Part shown: positions 1 through 12,439 of the stretch, piece after piece | How positions within the stretch are numbered: position 1 is the first letter of the stretch | Layout: each line of letters starts with the position of its first letter | NCBI GenBank assembly: GCA_036346255.1 | Contig: CM070633.1 | Location: 42,857,692 to 42,921,691, forward strand | Direction: 5' to 3' | DNA length: 64,000 bases | Source: Ampelocalamus luodianensis | Taxonomy: Eukaryota; Streptophyta; Magnoliopsida; Poales; Poaceae | Program-made: the position numbers and the translations under genes | Notes under the pieces: generated by a model | Database searches by the model: none | The model's input: the letters and a program-made list of their open reading frames with translations, nothing else | What the model was told of the DNA's origin: nothing

Positions 1-135
1 GTACCGCGGGCTAAGCTTCTGGTGGTACCAAACGAACAATACCCTTGGTTGGAGACACCAAAGGAGCACAAGGCTACCCACCGCAAACACCAACTCTCGG
101 CGCGAACATCCGCATAACTCTTTGTCGGCCCCGAG
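1..135 (-). pseudogene. Integrase C-terminal remnant (GPY/F region) in LARD-L
   Basis: The minus strand, read in shifting frames, gives KSYADVR, then RELVFAVG, then a LVLL stretch, then RFGTTRKLSPRY. This order matches the KSYAD-RRREL-F-VGD-V-LKVSP-KG-FG-KGKLAPRY segment of gypsy integrases; G1 shows it at about 9620-9740 and G3 at 50890-51010. The reading frame changes several times, so it is not translatable here. The rest of the integrase would lie left of the window. It shows that LARD-L derives from a coding gypsy element by loss of most of gag-pol. Confidence 0.6.
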
Positions 136-2973
136 TAGCCAATGTGTCCCGCCATTTTGGCAAAATTTCCGCAATAACTATTAAGACCACTTTCTAAAAC
201 CATCCTCTTTCTTAAAACACTTTCCTCTTATTAGATATACTCGTGATAACACACTATACCCATTCTCAAGAATTTGATCACCAATTCCACTCACATAATT
301 CTACTAGAAGCACAACGATATATTATACAAATATAACCCAACAAATGTAAGAGTAAAGAACTCTCAAGCATCACACTAGCAACCACTTTCCTTCAAAGGA
401 CCACGATCCAAAACAAAGGATTCACCACAAAATATTTCTACTCATCAAGTAGACAATTGGAGAACCACACCACGTAAGCTAAGAGTGAAAAATCACTCGA
501 TGATCAAAACAATCATTTTTTTCTAATCGAAAAGACTACGCCTCAACATAAGTCAACTAAATTTGCAAATGGTCTCTGCCATAAACACACAAAGATAAAC
601 AAGAATCAAGAGAGCATCGCACTACTTGACATAACAATTATTTCCCAATTAACAAACACTCATTTCTTAACATCAATGAATCGCTTGGCTCCAAGATAAA
701 CATTCTATTTAAAACATATCCTTCTCAAGGATTATTCCATGGAAATAATATATTATCCATTGTATCTTAAACATCGAGATATTTAAGGCTCCCACAAAAA
801 CATCACTAGACTACCACTAATAAGTCGTCAACACTCAACAAAAGGCTTCGCATCCCACAACAATTACCATGTTCTTAGAAGAAGAGGTAAGAAGAAATAA
901 ATTTCAATCTACGAAAATGGTTGTCATCTCAATAGCCAAAAGACCAAAAGATTAACAAATAGCAAAGAGGTTGGAAAAACACAAGATAAGATCAACTGTA
1001 CCTCAAATACTTATAGTACAACTTTTCCTTTCAATAAGAAGCAATTTTTCTTTTATAACAAAGATCCCGCCAATTCCAACAAAGGATGCTTGAAGACCAC
1101 AACACGAGATTCAGATGAAAACCAAAAAGATCATTCAACATGTCGCTTTACTCAAAGCAACCTCGGCTATCACACAAGTCATAAGGTACAAAAAGATTTC
1201 AAACCGTAAATCTCACACCCTTCATTTCAATTAGTATTATGGAATTAACAAATTCCTTTATTTTTAAAACATTCAACACCATAATCACAACTACATGCTA
1301 TCGATTGAATTCACAACAAGATAAAACATTCTTTGCAAAAAAAAAAATCAGCATATCATCCTACTCCTTCATATTTTTTTCCAAAAGGAACACCATAAAT
1401 CACTTCATCGTGTTCTTATTATCCAAATAAGATTCCAACTACTTAATCTAGTTAAACCTAGTGCATAAGCCATCATATTAAAACAAACTCTTTAACAAGC
1501 TGATATTAGAACATAACAACCTCACAAAACATGCTAGTATGAATCTCTTATTAGATTTCATACATTTATCTCGTACTGATGCTCAACTCTAGTTTAGCAA
1601 AAAGTAATTACACTCTAGCCATTGCTCATCAATAATTGATTATTAATTTTTCATCAAGATAGCATTAATGATCCTATCTCTAATTTGCAATCTCAAAGAC
1701 AAATAAAGAGCACAGATTCAATACTCCACCTTATGTTAAGATATTAAAATAAAATAACTTTAAACATCAACAATACCAGCTTTATAAGACCAGATTCCAC
1801 AAGTCAATACATCAACCTTCATCCATTTCTTTATACATATTTCAACAATTTAGCGTGGTAAAAGTTGCATAACTTTAATAGCTTGTACATGCTCATCAAG
1901 TATGTAAAGAGAGAACATATTAAAGGTTAATCTTATTAAGGCAATATTCCAACACCTCCTTACTTGACCATCCCGAATGGTCGATTAATTACTTAAGATC
2001 AATCAATCCAATCTATCCAACAAGTTGGGAAAATTAAACAACTACAATAATCAAAACAATTGTTTTTCATATTCTTTGATAAATGCATGAGTTCTACACA
2101 TGTATCGCTAAATTCTTAGCCACAAATCTTCAAGATACTACAACAGACAACATCATATTAATCGACTTCACTTCTAAAGATGATAGTAGAAATTAATGAT
2201 GTACCACACTAACTTTTCGACTTGATAATTCACAATCTACCAATTATTTACATAATTGCCACCTACTACTTAAACACAACAAAACATCATAAAGGATTTT
2301 AACACTCCTTCTAGGAGAAATCAAACTTCAAAAGTCGAAATAACTCGGAAGAAATGCATAGAGCCAATGCTTCCACAAGTTAATGAACTTCTCACATAAA
2401 GCTTTGATTCTCTCTCAAAATAACAAACGAAATACAAGAGTCATGTTTTCCAAAGAAGAAAGATGGAACAACACGGAAAATACCAATCTCTCCAAAAGCA
2501 CCGCCACGAGCACCAAACATCCCATCAATCGAAAGAAACAATACTTGGCCTCAAGAACAATTGGAGGCCTAGTGACACCTAACAACCGCAATAAACGGCT
2601 AACCCGAGAGAAAATCATTAATCGCAATAGGCCAAGAATCGCCAACATCAATTCAAGGGGGATAACACTTTTCTAAGAAACTTACCCATGACATCCGCAA
2701 CTAAGTTACCCGAGGTAATCGCATCAATATCCCCGCACTACGAATTGGGGTATAAATCGCAATGCCCAAGGCAACAAACGCAAACCCTACCTCTTATCAT
2801 TGACTATCCTCACTCATAGCAGTCATAGAAACAACACATAAACATACAAGATTATCTCATAGCATGAATAATCAATATAACATGTCAAAGCATGCATGCA
2901 ATGCTTGACCCATCCCATCCTACTGCACCAAAGTGTCAATTTAATATTTTTAATTACCACGGACCTAAAGCCC
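136..2973 (-). other. Non-coding interior of LARD-L
   Basis: About 2.8 kb of AT-rich sequence with no ORF above about 100 codons and no retroelement motif in any frame that I could see. The part near the primer site (about 2500-2720) aligns loosely with 56950-57050 in LARD-R: both contain a TTAGAAA block, then a GGC-ATTCTTG-CCT segment and GATTTTCTC/GAATTTCTC. This makes it the diverged equivalent of the LARD-R interior. It is shorter than that interior: the distance from primer site to integrase trace is about 2.85 kb here and about 4 kb in LARD-R. Confidence 0.55.
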
Positions 2974-2985
2974 GCTCGATACCAA
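2974..2985 (-). other. Primer binding site of LARD-L (tRNA-iMet)
   Basis: The minus strand reads TTGGTATCGAGCGGG one base after the LTR end. The standard site complementary to plant initiator tRNA-Met is TGGTATCAGAGC; here the A of CAG is absent. It marks the adjacent LTR as the 5' LTR of a minus-strand element. Confidence 0.8.
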
Positions 2986-2986
2986 C

Positions 2987-5798
2987 TGTAACACCCAGAC
3001 CCACAATACCTCGGAATGCTACTAAACCACTCTCTGCCTAGCCAATAATTTCAATTATAACTTATTTCGCAACATCTCTAAACAAGAAGTATTGCGGAAG
3101 CATAAACAACTAAGGGAACAAAGATAACGGTAACAAGTTCATTAATTAAACTACCTCTATCGATTAATCAAAGAATGGTTCACAAGTCCATCCTTATTAA
3201 ATAACATAATCATCCACAAATATTTAAGCGCTTGGCTAGAATTTCATTGACTTTATTACTACATGAGTTGATGAACCAAGTGCATTATCAGGTGCCGCTC
3301 TACCCATCCCATGAATGCTCAACAATCACCGAAAGGGGGAAGAAACAACAAGAGTGAGATAAAAATCTCAAAGAAGCAAACTGCTTAATGTGCTATTCAA
3401 ATACAAACAAATACACAACATCATTAAAATATCCATATGTCCACATCCATAATGTGAATCCACATTCATTTACAAGCTAATTAAACTACAGAGATATTAA
3501 GCATCAATATCCAATCCCCATAATGATCATAATTATAGCCTCAACCATAATTACTACCAATGATAGTAAAATATTAACAATTGAATCTTGATCAACCGCT
3601 TCATATTAATCACCACTACCACTACCAATGACAATAAGGTATTAACATGTTTTACCTCATAACTTTACTATTTCTCGCATCCACAATCGCTATCAACAAT
3701 TACCACAAGAGAGAAGAATCTCATGCCACAATCACAACCTCTACCATACCACAAGGGATGAACCCTATTCCACAACCACAACCACATTACACGCACTCAC
3801 GAGAGACTCTCATGAGTCAATTTCCACATTGCAACTATGAAGGCGCTTGTTTGCAAAATAACTTCACCTCAATATCTTGCATGAGTATGCAAATGATCTT
3901 TCCACAATGCAATGCATATGTATGCTATGCTCCATCGCACCTTTACCCAACAAGGTAAAGGTATGCATCGTACTACTGCAATGCACGATGTTGTACCGCA
4001 CGGTCGCGCTAAAAGCGCGACATCCACAATGCAAATGTCATGATATGTCATGAATGATATGATAATCATAAACCACAAGAATTTAACCACGAAGGTCAAC
4101 AACATACTCATCATGAATATTTCTCATAATCCACATGTGTCTCATTAAGCACCATACCATTGTGTCATAAGACCATTACCACATAACCCACACTCGATTC
4201 ACCAAGATCAAAATCAATCAATCTAAAGGGAACTCTACCACATAGACCACAACAAGATCATCATGAATAAAACCACAAGGAATTATCAATATGTCCACCT
4301 TGAGTTTATTTTCATATTCGCATTTGGCTCATTAAGCAAATTACCACGATACTACCCAAACTCATCCAAACATAGCAATTGATTAATATCTTGCTACCAC
4401 ATTCATACTTAGAAAACATGTAACCATGGCATATCGCTCAACATTACGTCAATCATACATAGTGCAAGTAGTAAGAACCACGAGTTAAACCGTAGCACAA
4501 CCGCTACATTTACTTGCCTTCCACGATGCGACGCGCGTTAGCCGCAAAGATGATACTCCTAAACCTGAGGCTTCACCTCCTAAACAAGTAAAATAACTTC
4601 AATAAGGACATAATATTCCCAGCGCTACTAATCGGCATTCTACATCGCTACTTGACGACTCAAAACGAGTTTATAAAGCTGAAACCGAAAACAATGTTTC
4701 CTGCCATTTACTGATTCTGACAGCAGCACGGTAAATGACATAACTCATGAACTGGAAGTCAAAAGAGGTAAACCCAATTTCTGTAGATTCTTAACTGAAT
4801 AATCTACAATACTCTAGTTGACACGATAAACCAATTCGGCCAACATATTAGGCTAACCATTGTCTGAACTTTCAGTACAGAACCTGCCTACACAATTGAA
4901 CAGCAAAACTAAAATGACCATAACTTTTAATAGGTAACTCCGAATTGATCGTTCTTTATCAATCTGAAAAGCTTATCGAAATACCTACAATAACCTAGTT
5001 GGGTGAACTTTCAGATTCTACCAATTTCCATTTCATATTTTAGGAAATAACCAGACAGATTATTCTCGTCAGATTTCTGGCAGCAGATAGTAAAATGATC
5101 ATAACTTTTGACTCAGACCTCGGAATCGAGTGATCTTCGCGGCCACTGAAAGATAACGACGGATCCCACATAACTCTAGGAGATGGAATCTTAAAATTCA
5201 GCCTCTAAATACACGAAAAACCCACGCAAGGTACTGGACAGAATTGCATCTTCTGCAGCCCAACAATTATCCAACAATTCTAATCGGTTTCGCATCTACT
5301 ACGGATCAAACAGCGGGGAAGGCATCTCGTTACCCTTGTAGAGCCCATGAAGATGCAGATCAAATCCACGAGGACCCTTCCTCTTCTTCTTCTTCTTCTC
5401 TTCCACCATGGCAAGAAGACTCGGCTTCTTCCTCCTTCCTTCGACCGCATCAATGGAGGGGAAATCATCCGTGGAGGGGATGGACAGCAAGGGAGGTGCT
5501 GGACAGGAGGTGGATGGGGTGGAGGCGCAAGGGGGTGGAGGCTTGAAGGGGAGAGGAGGGGGCGGCTAGGGTTAGGAAGGGGGAGAGTGGCGCCCCTATG
5601 GCCGGCCACCAAAAGGCCCCATGGGCCTCTAGCCCAGCCCAGTTGTCTCATTGCTTATAAAAATCCTCCAAACTTCGATGAATCACTATTCTAATTGGTC
5701 CTCTCTCAAAAAAATAATTATTCTCTCTAATATTACTCAGAGTATTACATCTCCTCCCGACTCTGTTCTTCCAACTTAAGCAAATTTGGGGTATTACA
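2987..5798 (-). repeat. 5' LTR of LARD-L (2.8 kb)
   Basis: On the plus strand it starts TGTAACACCC and ends GGTATTACA, giving TG...CA ends. On the minus strand it starts TGTAATACCCC, as the LARD-R LTR starts TGTAATACCCG. A block at 4511-4594 (minus strand: GGAGGTGAAGCCTC, then GTATCATCTTTGC, then CGTCGCATCGTGGAAGGCAAG) is strongly conserved with LARD-R at 55522-55606 and 62359-62442. The segment 5240-5650 is GC-rich with a CTT microsatellite (5378-5403). The minus strand has a possible TATA (TTTTTATAAG, about 5651-5660). Short ORFs here are not conserved in the LARD-R LTR and I do not call them genes. Confidence 0.8.
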
Positions 5799-8700
5799 AA
5801 CACTTAAACAAAAGAGCAAGCAAAAATTATCCAAATGCGATTTAAACTTATACACAAGGTGAAATACGAATATACCAAGACATAGAAACTGAAAACCTAA
5901 TTTGGATTTGTGGTGCAAAAGATATTGCCTAAAACACATTTTCTACCATAATTAGCAATCAGAGCAAAAACATTTTCTAGAGGGTTTTGAAGCTGAAATT
6001 TTTGTGGTAGCTATCTACTGGCATAGAGGTAATCCATATAAAATTTCAGGTCATTTGGAGTTAAAATGATTTAGTTATGATTTTTCTAAGATGCAAAACT
6101 AGCATAATGCACTTTCCAAACATAAACTTGTGCAAAACCTATTTCACATTATAGAATGATAACAGAGGGATTTCTAACATCAAATTTCTATTTTTAGGAT
6201 TTACAGGAATTACTCGTGTCTATTACATCATTAAATGAATTTTTAAGTGTCGCTAATAAGGTTAAATCTACTAACATATTTTTCTCAGTGCGATTTAGGC
6301 CTCCCACCAATTTTAGATTAAAGTTTAGTTTAATAACAAATTTATCAAAGTTAAAATCATACAATTATCGATATACGTAAAAGATATGCATTTTCCAAGT
6401 TTTGATACAATTCTAGAATATATAAAAATAGCGTAAAACAAGTTATAAAAGACTACGTGCAATTTTCTACTACGTACAAAGCTAAAAGCATTTTTATATT
6501 AAACTTTAGCGAAATACAAATTTATTGCGCTTGGTTTCATGTAAAAGGATTTATCTTGAATTAGTTATGAATTTCTAAAGTTCGATACAATTTTCGCTGA
6601 TAAATAATTACTTACGTAAATAAAAACCAACCCAACCGACAATAAACGACGGACGCCGTGGGCCGTCGATGTGAAATCCAACGAGCCACACGCATCGAAA
6701 CAACAGCGCGCGCGCGATTCATAATAAACCCACCGCTGGATCAAGATCCAACGGCCACGAGGAAGCATGCAACCGAGGGTGCGACACTCGACGAACCACG
6801 ACCGCAGATCTAAAGATGAACGCTCGTAACCCGTGATCTAACCTGGAAGGTCCGATTGCACACATGATCTCACCGCATCACGAGATGGACGGTCCAGATG
6901 ATGAGGGGAACCGATGGTCCGACGCATACAAGATCCGGGCCGCAGATCTAAAAACGAACGGTAGATATTGACCGCAGCTCAAAGGAAGATGCCGACATGT
7001 GGGACCGCATGTCGTTGATTTCGAGTCACCCACGCTACCGTTTAACCCACGCACACGTTGCACCGGCCCACTTGTCGGCGATCGAGGGTGGCGGTTAGGG
7101 ACAGAATTTAATGATTCCAATGATTACCGTGATTAGCACTAATGACTACCGGAATTTGATTTTAATCTCTCGCCCACAAGTCAATGAATTGCAGGAGGTT
7201 TCCGACAGATTAAATGCCGACATTTTAATTAATCAATGATTAAGCATTAATGATGTCGAACAAAGGCGGATTGAACCAGAGAGTGATCTATGGTATTGGG
7301 CCCATCGGTCGCTGGCTCAATGACAATGATTAAGACAAAATTAATAACTAATGATTAGCAATTAATGTGTCCTAATCGATGACGAAAACGGAGCTCGTGC
7401 GTTAAGGTCCCGATCGTCTTTGACGCTAATCGCCGCGACAATCGCCGCGCGGCGGTGAACAAGACCCAAAATGGATTCGCAATAGCAAAGACGAACCTAA
7501 TGGTAGCATTCCGCGCATGCGAGGATTAGAACGCCGGCCAGCCGGAAAACGAAACGGAACCCTACGGCTAAACACGAAAATAGCGAAAGCTCACCGCACC
7601 TAGGATGCGGTGCCAAAGCTTCTAAGGACTAATCGGTTACCTTAGCGAGAAGAGGCTTCATGAGACACGAGAAGCTTGACCACTGGTGGAAGCTCACGAC
7701 TTGGAGAAGAAAACCCAAATGACACTGAGCCACATGAGTGATACTAAGCATGAACATAGCTTCATTATGATCCACGTGGCTATAAGAGCAAGAGATGAGG
7801 AAGTGGTGCACTTACTGAGTGAGGAAGACGATACTCACTTTTCGGCCGAATTTGAACAAACCCCAAATTGGACAATTCCTGAGAATCAAATCCAAAATTA
7901 AGTGAGGGGAAATGTCCAAGATAATAAAGGGATAAGGTTAGGGCGAAGAAACATGAAGGAGGACCACTGGAACACCAAGAACACTGATGGAGCTCCACGG
8001 GTCAACAATGGCGATTTGCCATTTTTGAGGTGTTAAGCTCCAATATTGAAAATGAAGCTTGATGGTGGTCTAAAGAAACTCAAGGAAGGCATTTGGGTGC
8101 TTATAAGGCCATGAAAGGGTTAGGTTTGCACCACTCCTCTCTCGGCGGCAAAACACAAAGCACAAGGCGCACGACAGGAAAAGGAGGTGAAGACGTGCAT
8201 TAGGGCATGGCACTGCTCAATGTACCGCCCATACCCTACACGTCTGGCCAGGGTGGCTTTAGGAGCAAGAAATGACCTCACCATGCCTTGCAATCGCTGC
8301 ACGGCGGAGGTTGAAGATGACCAGCGCAGGCTCGGGAGATTCACACCGCTGGACGAGACACGAACGGCCGAGATAGTGCCACGCCACGGGCTTTAAAACA
8401 CAACGGGAGGTTGCGAGCCCTACGATTAGAAACGAACGGCTCCGATTGCTCCACGCCGCAAACTCTTATTTACAACGAGTAGTACGCGAGCGCTGGATCT
8501 TAATCCAACGGCTCGATTCAAAATGCAACCGAGGGTCCGAAAGTCTCGGCGATCTCGACGGTTGATGGAGATCTAACGGTTGACAATCAATCTTGCAACC
8601 GAAGGTCCGGTCTTACACGCCGCGGGCCGTGTGATTTCGATCCAACGGTCGAGATCGACATTGCGGCGTTTTAAAGAGTGGCTCGGTGCGCTTAGTTGAT

Positions 8701-9252
8701 CGACCGAATCAAATGGCTCGAGCCCGAGTCCGACTAACCTAAGCAACAAAGAAACCACGCTTGACTTTAAAATTAGAACAGAGACCTTGAAGGATTTATT
8801 TGAGGTAGCAAATTAACTCCAAAAATTATGAAATTTTTACAGAGCTTGCTAACTCAAATATTTACCTCGAGTAAAATTTTCAGAGGTTTTTATACTGTGA
8901 ATAAATCTCCAAAATTCTGCAAGGCTCTGTTTTAATATTTGACTAAGAGTCAAACAGTTTGATCGCCTCTAAAATATTCAAACAATTTCTAAAAATTGTG
9001 AAATTTTTCAGAGGGGTCACATACCATCACAGAGACTTAGGAAAAATATTTCCAGAGGATGATCATAAGATTTGACAAGATTGTTTTTGGAATAGCAAGA
9101 TTTGGATCAACAAGACTTGTGACAATGTAATTCCATAATTCCTTGAACAAGAATTGATTGGCACAACAGGAAATACATGATGTAAGAAAAAGTTTTAATT
9201 TCTACTCATTTTCTTACATTTGAAACACAAGCCCAAAATTTGGGATGTTACA
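5799..9252 (-). repeat. 3' LTR of G1, truncated
   Basis: Matches 15836-19288 along its whole length, with differences concentrated at CAG/CTG/GG positions: for example ATCGAT near 6370 against ATCAGAT near 16407, and GTGTCGCTA near 6247 against GTGCTGCTA near 16286. It begins at 9252 with TGTAACATCCC just after the polypurine tract. It stops at 5799, where LARD-L begins, so the final 1.66 kb of this LTR lies outside the window. It contains U3 modules with CCGTTGGAT-type motifs at about 8440-8700. ORFs such as 7780-7998 recur at 17850-18038 only because the LTRs are copies. Confidence 0.88.
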
Positions 9253-9266
9253 ACTCTCCCCCCCTT
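9253..9266 (-). other. Polypurine tract of G1
   Basis: The minus strand reads AAGGGGGGGAGAGT directly before the 3' LTR start TGTAACATCCC. This is the plus-strand DNA priming site of the element and fixes its orientation. Confidence 0.85.
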
Positions 9267-10560
9267 ACAAGAATCTCGACCCAGATTCCGCTTTACTCTG
9301 AGAAGAAAGAAGGAAAATCTGCACGGCGGCGATCTTCTCGCTCCCAAGTTGCTTCATCTTCGAATGGTTTGACCATCAACCTTAAGGAACTTGATGGCAC
9401 GGTTCCTTGTTCTCCGCTCGATTCCTCAAGAATACGAACAGATGCTCGCGTAGGTCACATCCTCCCCGCACATCGAGAGTTTCCAACGGAGTTTCTCACG
9501 GGACACGAGGCACTTCTTCAGTGTGAAACATGGAACACATCATGCACACTCAAGTGCAATGGTAGCTCCAATCAGATGCAATCGCCCCAACTCTCTCGAT
9601 GATGCGATAAGGCCCAACATATCGAGGAGCCAACTTGCCCTTGATGCCAAAACGATGGCCCTTCAAGGGTGAGACTTTGAGATACACAAAGTCATTGGGC
9701 TCAAAGCTCAACTCACGGCGACGACGATCCGCATAGCTCTTTGTCCGATCGGGCCGTGCGCAGATGCTCGCGATCAACCAACTTGACTTCGGCCTCATTG
9801 ATCGACCGGGCCGAAAATCGCCTCGCCGCCTCTCGACCGGGCTCAATGGGGTTCGCATCTCTCCCATACAAAGCCTCAAATGGTGCCATACCAAGACCGC
9901 CCGAAAGCTATTGTTGTAGGAGAACTCGCGAATGGTAGGCACTTTTCCCACTTCTTCCCATAGGAAAGAACACAAGCACGGAGCATATCTTCCAACACTT
10001 GGTTGACTCGCCCGTCCGCCATCACCCGAGGATGAAAGGCTGATCGGCGGGAGGCGGGTCCCCAAAGCTTCTTGCAGACTATGCCAAAACCGCGAGGTGA
10101 AAAGTGCACCACGATCGTAAATAATCGCCTTTCGGTACACCGTGAAGACTCACAATCCTCGAGACATAAAGTTCGCCAAAGGCCCCACACGGCGATGTCT
10201 TGACAGAAGAAAATGTGCCACTTTAGTCAACCCGCCGATCACGCACCCAAATAGCATCATTCCTTTGACGAGCGGGCAATCCGTGATGAAGTCCATGCCA
10301 ACGGAATCCCACTTCCACTGCATCGCAAAGGTCAAGAAGACCGCTGACGTTGATGCTCGGCCTTCACACGACAAAGACACGCCGCACTCGCAACGAACTT
10401 GGCAATCTCACGCTTCATTCGGGTCCACTGTAACCTCTCGACGAAGGTCCCGATACATCTTGGTAGCCCCGGATGAATAGACAAAGGAGAATCATGGGCT
10501 TCGCGGAGAATCAAATTCGCAATTCCATGACTTTAGGAACCACAAGACGCTGCCCAAACC
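9267..10560 (-). pseudogene. G1 integrase with chromodomain-like C-terminus (frame-broken)
   Basis: Integrase catalyses insertion of the cDNA in the nucleus. Minus-strand pieces in order: zinc-binding HHCC region at 10332-10514 (ILREAHDSPLSIHPG, later MKREIAKFV), core with GMDFITDCP at about 10290 and the second-Asp region YDRGALFTSRFW (9550-10140), FSYNNS, then the KSYADRRRRELSFE ... GKLAPRYVGPYRI GPY/F segment at about 9620-9740. Beyond it, 9270-9540 holds traces of the tail (TRNRAIKFLKV, then a GAR...FPSFF-like end). The region around the catalytic Glu (a TERVNQ-like motif) is scrambled. Frame changes occur at several points, so no single ORF covers it. Compare the better copy in G3 (50000-51350). 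Confidence 0.85.
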
Positions 10561-11330
10561 ACACAACGCCATGCTCGCCTCCGAAAGCACTTGGCCATCC
10601 CATCCTTGATGTTCGCTGATTTGGCTCACACCAACATCCGTCTCGTGCCGCCTTGATTTGGTCCACCAAGGTTGGTTGCACAACCAATGTAGCAAGAGAA
10701 CCGTGCTCGATCAAACCCAAATTGAGGCGTTGGAATTCGAATGAGGGTAGGTCGCGCTCAGGAGCATCAACATGTTACAATACACCTTCCGATCGAGTGC
10801 ATCAAAGAACGACATTGGCCTTGCCCGATGGTACCGAATACCCATGTCATAGTCCTGATCAATTCCAACCATCTTCTTTGCCCGAGGTTCAGATCCGGTG
10901 GGTGAACAAGTACTTCAAGCTCTTGTGGTCGAATACACCTCACAACGGTTACCTATCGATAATGCCGCCAAATCTTGAGTGCATGGACCACAAAGCACTA
11001 ACTCCAAGTCATGAGTAGGATAGTTGAGTTCATGAGGCCTCAATTGCCGCGATGCATAGGCCACAACCTTGCCTCCCCGCATAAGAACACAACCAAGATC
11101 CTGACGAGAAGCATCACAATAGATATCAAAACTCTTGTGAATATCGTGGAGAACAAGCATCGGGCTGAGGTCAACCGCGCCTTGAGTTCCTGAAAACTCA
11201 CATCACAAGCAATGACCACTCAAACTTCTTGTCTTTCTTGAGTAGTTCACCATAGGCTTCACAATCTTGGAGAAATTTCGATAAAGCGCGATAGTAGCCA
11301 CCAAACCAAGAAAACTCAGCACATCTGGAT
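10560..11330 (-). pseudogene. G1 RNase H (frame-broken)
   Basis: RNase H removes the RNA strand during reverse transcription. The minus-strand ORF 10915-11160 begins with FDIYCDASRQDLGCVLM, which carries the first catalytic Asp, and continues VVAYASRQLRPHELNYPTHDLELV with the catalytic Glu. The later part has lost its frame; HPGKANVVADALSR-type traces are expected near 10750-10850 and are only partly readable. It lies between the RT and integrase traces, as expected for gypsy. Confidence 0.8.
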
Positions 11331-12130
11331 CGACTTAATGACCCCAAGATAGCACATCATTGACCTTGCTAGGATCCACGACCACACCTCCGCTGAAAGA
11401 ACATGGCCCAAGAATGCCACTTCCTTCAACTAACTCGACTTGCCGAATTTGGCATACACTGGTGCTCACGCAGCTTGCCCAACACAAGCTTAAGATGCTC
11501 AAGATGCTCTTCTTCACTCTTGGAGTAGATAAGGATATCATCGATGAATACCACCACAAACCTATCCAAATACTCCATGAATACCGAGTTCATAAGATTC
11601 ATGAACAAAGCAGAGCATTAGTCAAACTAAAAGACATGACGGTGTACTCGTAAAGGCCATAACGAGTAGCAAAGGCCGCCTTAGGAATATCCTCGCCCCG
11701 ATCCTCGACTTGATGATAGCCCAATCTCAAGTCAATCTTGAGAAGACACGTGTTCGGCCAACTGATCGAAAAGATCATCAATACGGGCAAAGGATACTTA
11801 TTCTTACCGCCACCTCATTAAGCTTGACGGTAATCAACACACATGCGCAAGGTCTTGTCCTTCTTCTTCACAAAGATAACTGGACAACCCCAAGGAGATG
11901 AGCTAGGACGGATAAAACCCTTCTCTTGCAGCTCACCCAGCTGCTTCTTCAGCTCCTCCAACTCATTAGGAGGCATGCGATACGGCCTCTTAGAAATAGG
12001 GGCGGTACCGGGCAGCAACTCTATCACAAACTCCATATCTCGAACAGAGGCAGCAGTAAATCTTCAGAAAGACATCCGCTAAGTCACACACAGTGGGACG
12101 CTGTGAATCTCCAATACCGACTTTGCTTCA
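11330..12130 (-). pseudogene. G1 reverse transcriptase (frame-broken)
   Basis: Three overlapping minus-strand pieces cover the polymerase. 11818-12036 has IELLPGTAPISKRPYRMPP, KGFIRPSSSPWGCPVIFV and LRMCVDYR. 11599-11790 has KIDLRLGYHQV and FATRYGLYEYTVMSF. 11426-11608 has MNLMNSVFMEYLD and the active site FVVVFIDDILIYSK. The catalytic Asp pair (FIDD) is present. G1 keeps Glu at the position where G2 has a stop (GLYEYT). Breaks between pieces are single small indels. Confidence 0.88.
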
Positions 12131-12420
12131 AGGACATAAAGATGGGGCCCTCGTGAATCGTGGCGAAACCCAACCTGTCACTCAAGGATTGGTGAGGTAG
12201 ACAATCTTCCCGCACAATCGATTTGCCCCAAGTGTTGGGACAACCAATCCATGCCAAGAATCACATCCAAGCGCGCGAGTCGAGCAGATAAGACTCGCCA
12301 AGAATCCCACTCCTTCGATGTGGATAGGAACATCCCAAGATACTTGGTCGCTCTCATTTCCAACCCGAGAGCGAATCAGCAGTGGAACCCCAAAGGGACA
12401 CAGTGAAGTCCACAATCAAC
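12131..12420 (-). pseudogene. G1 aspartic protease (frame-broken)
   Basis: The minus-strand reading at 12178-12363 gives LDVILGMDWLSQHLGQIDCAG, the conserved second half of gypsy pepsin-like proteases. A second frame at 12182-12415 gives FGVPLLIRSRVGNES and VPIHIEGVGFLASLI, the stretch before it. The DSGASHS active-site segment is not readable in one frame here. It lies directly upstream of RT and downstream of the gag zinc knuckle. Confidence 0.75.
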
Positions 12421-12439
12421 AAAGAAACGACCTCGAAAT

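Larger units (their letters stand above)
1..5798 (-). mobile_element. LARD-L: non-autonomous gypsy-type LTR element, left part outside window
   Basis: Read on the minus strand, an LTR runs from 5798 (TGTAATACCCC) to 2987 (GGGTGTTACA), followed at once by an initiator tRNA-Met primer site and then 3 kb of interior. The interior has no gag, protease or RT that I can recognise, only a trace of the integrase C-terminus at the window edge. This is the layout of a large retrotransposon derivative (LARD) that would need proteins from a relative. It shares LTR blocks, the primer-site neighbourhood and interior similarity with LARD-R (54169-63413). It cuts the 3' LTR of G1 at 5799, so it inserted after G1. 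The 3' LTR and the target duplication lie outside the window. Confidence 0.75.

Noticed and set aside
5280..5694. Overlapping ORFs of 100-123 codons on both strands in the LARD-L LTR
   Set aside because: They arise from a GC-rich, low-complexity stretch with a CTT repeat, carry no domain and are not conserved in the LARD-R LTR.
7686..7998. ORFs of about 70 codons, the minus-strand one also present at 17850-18038
   Set aside because: The repeat occurrence is explained by the two G1 LTR copies; no domain or coding signature.
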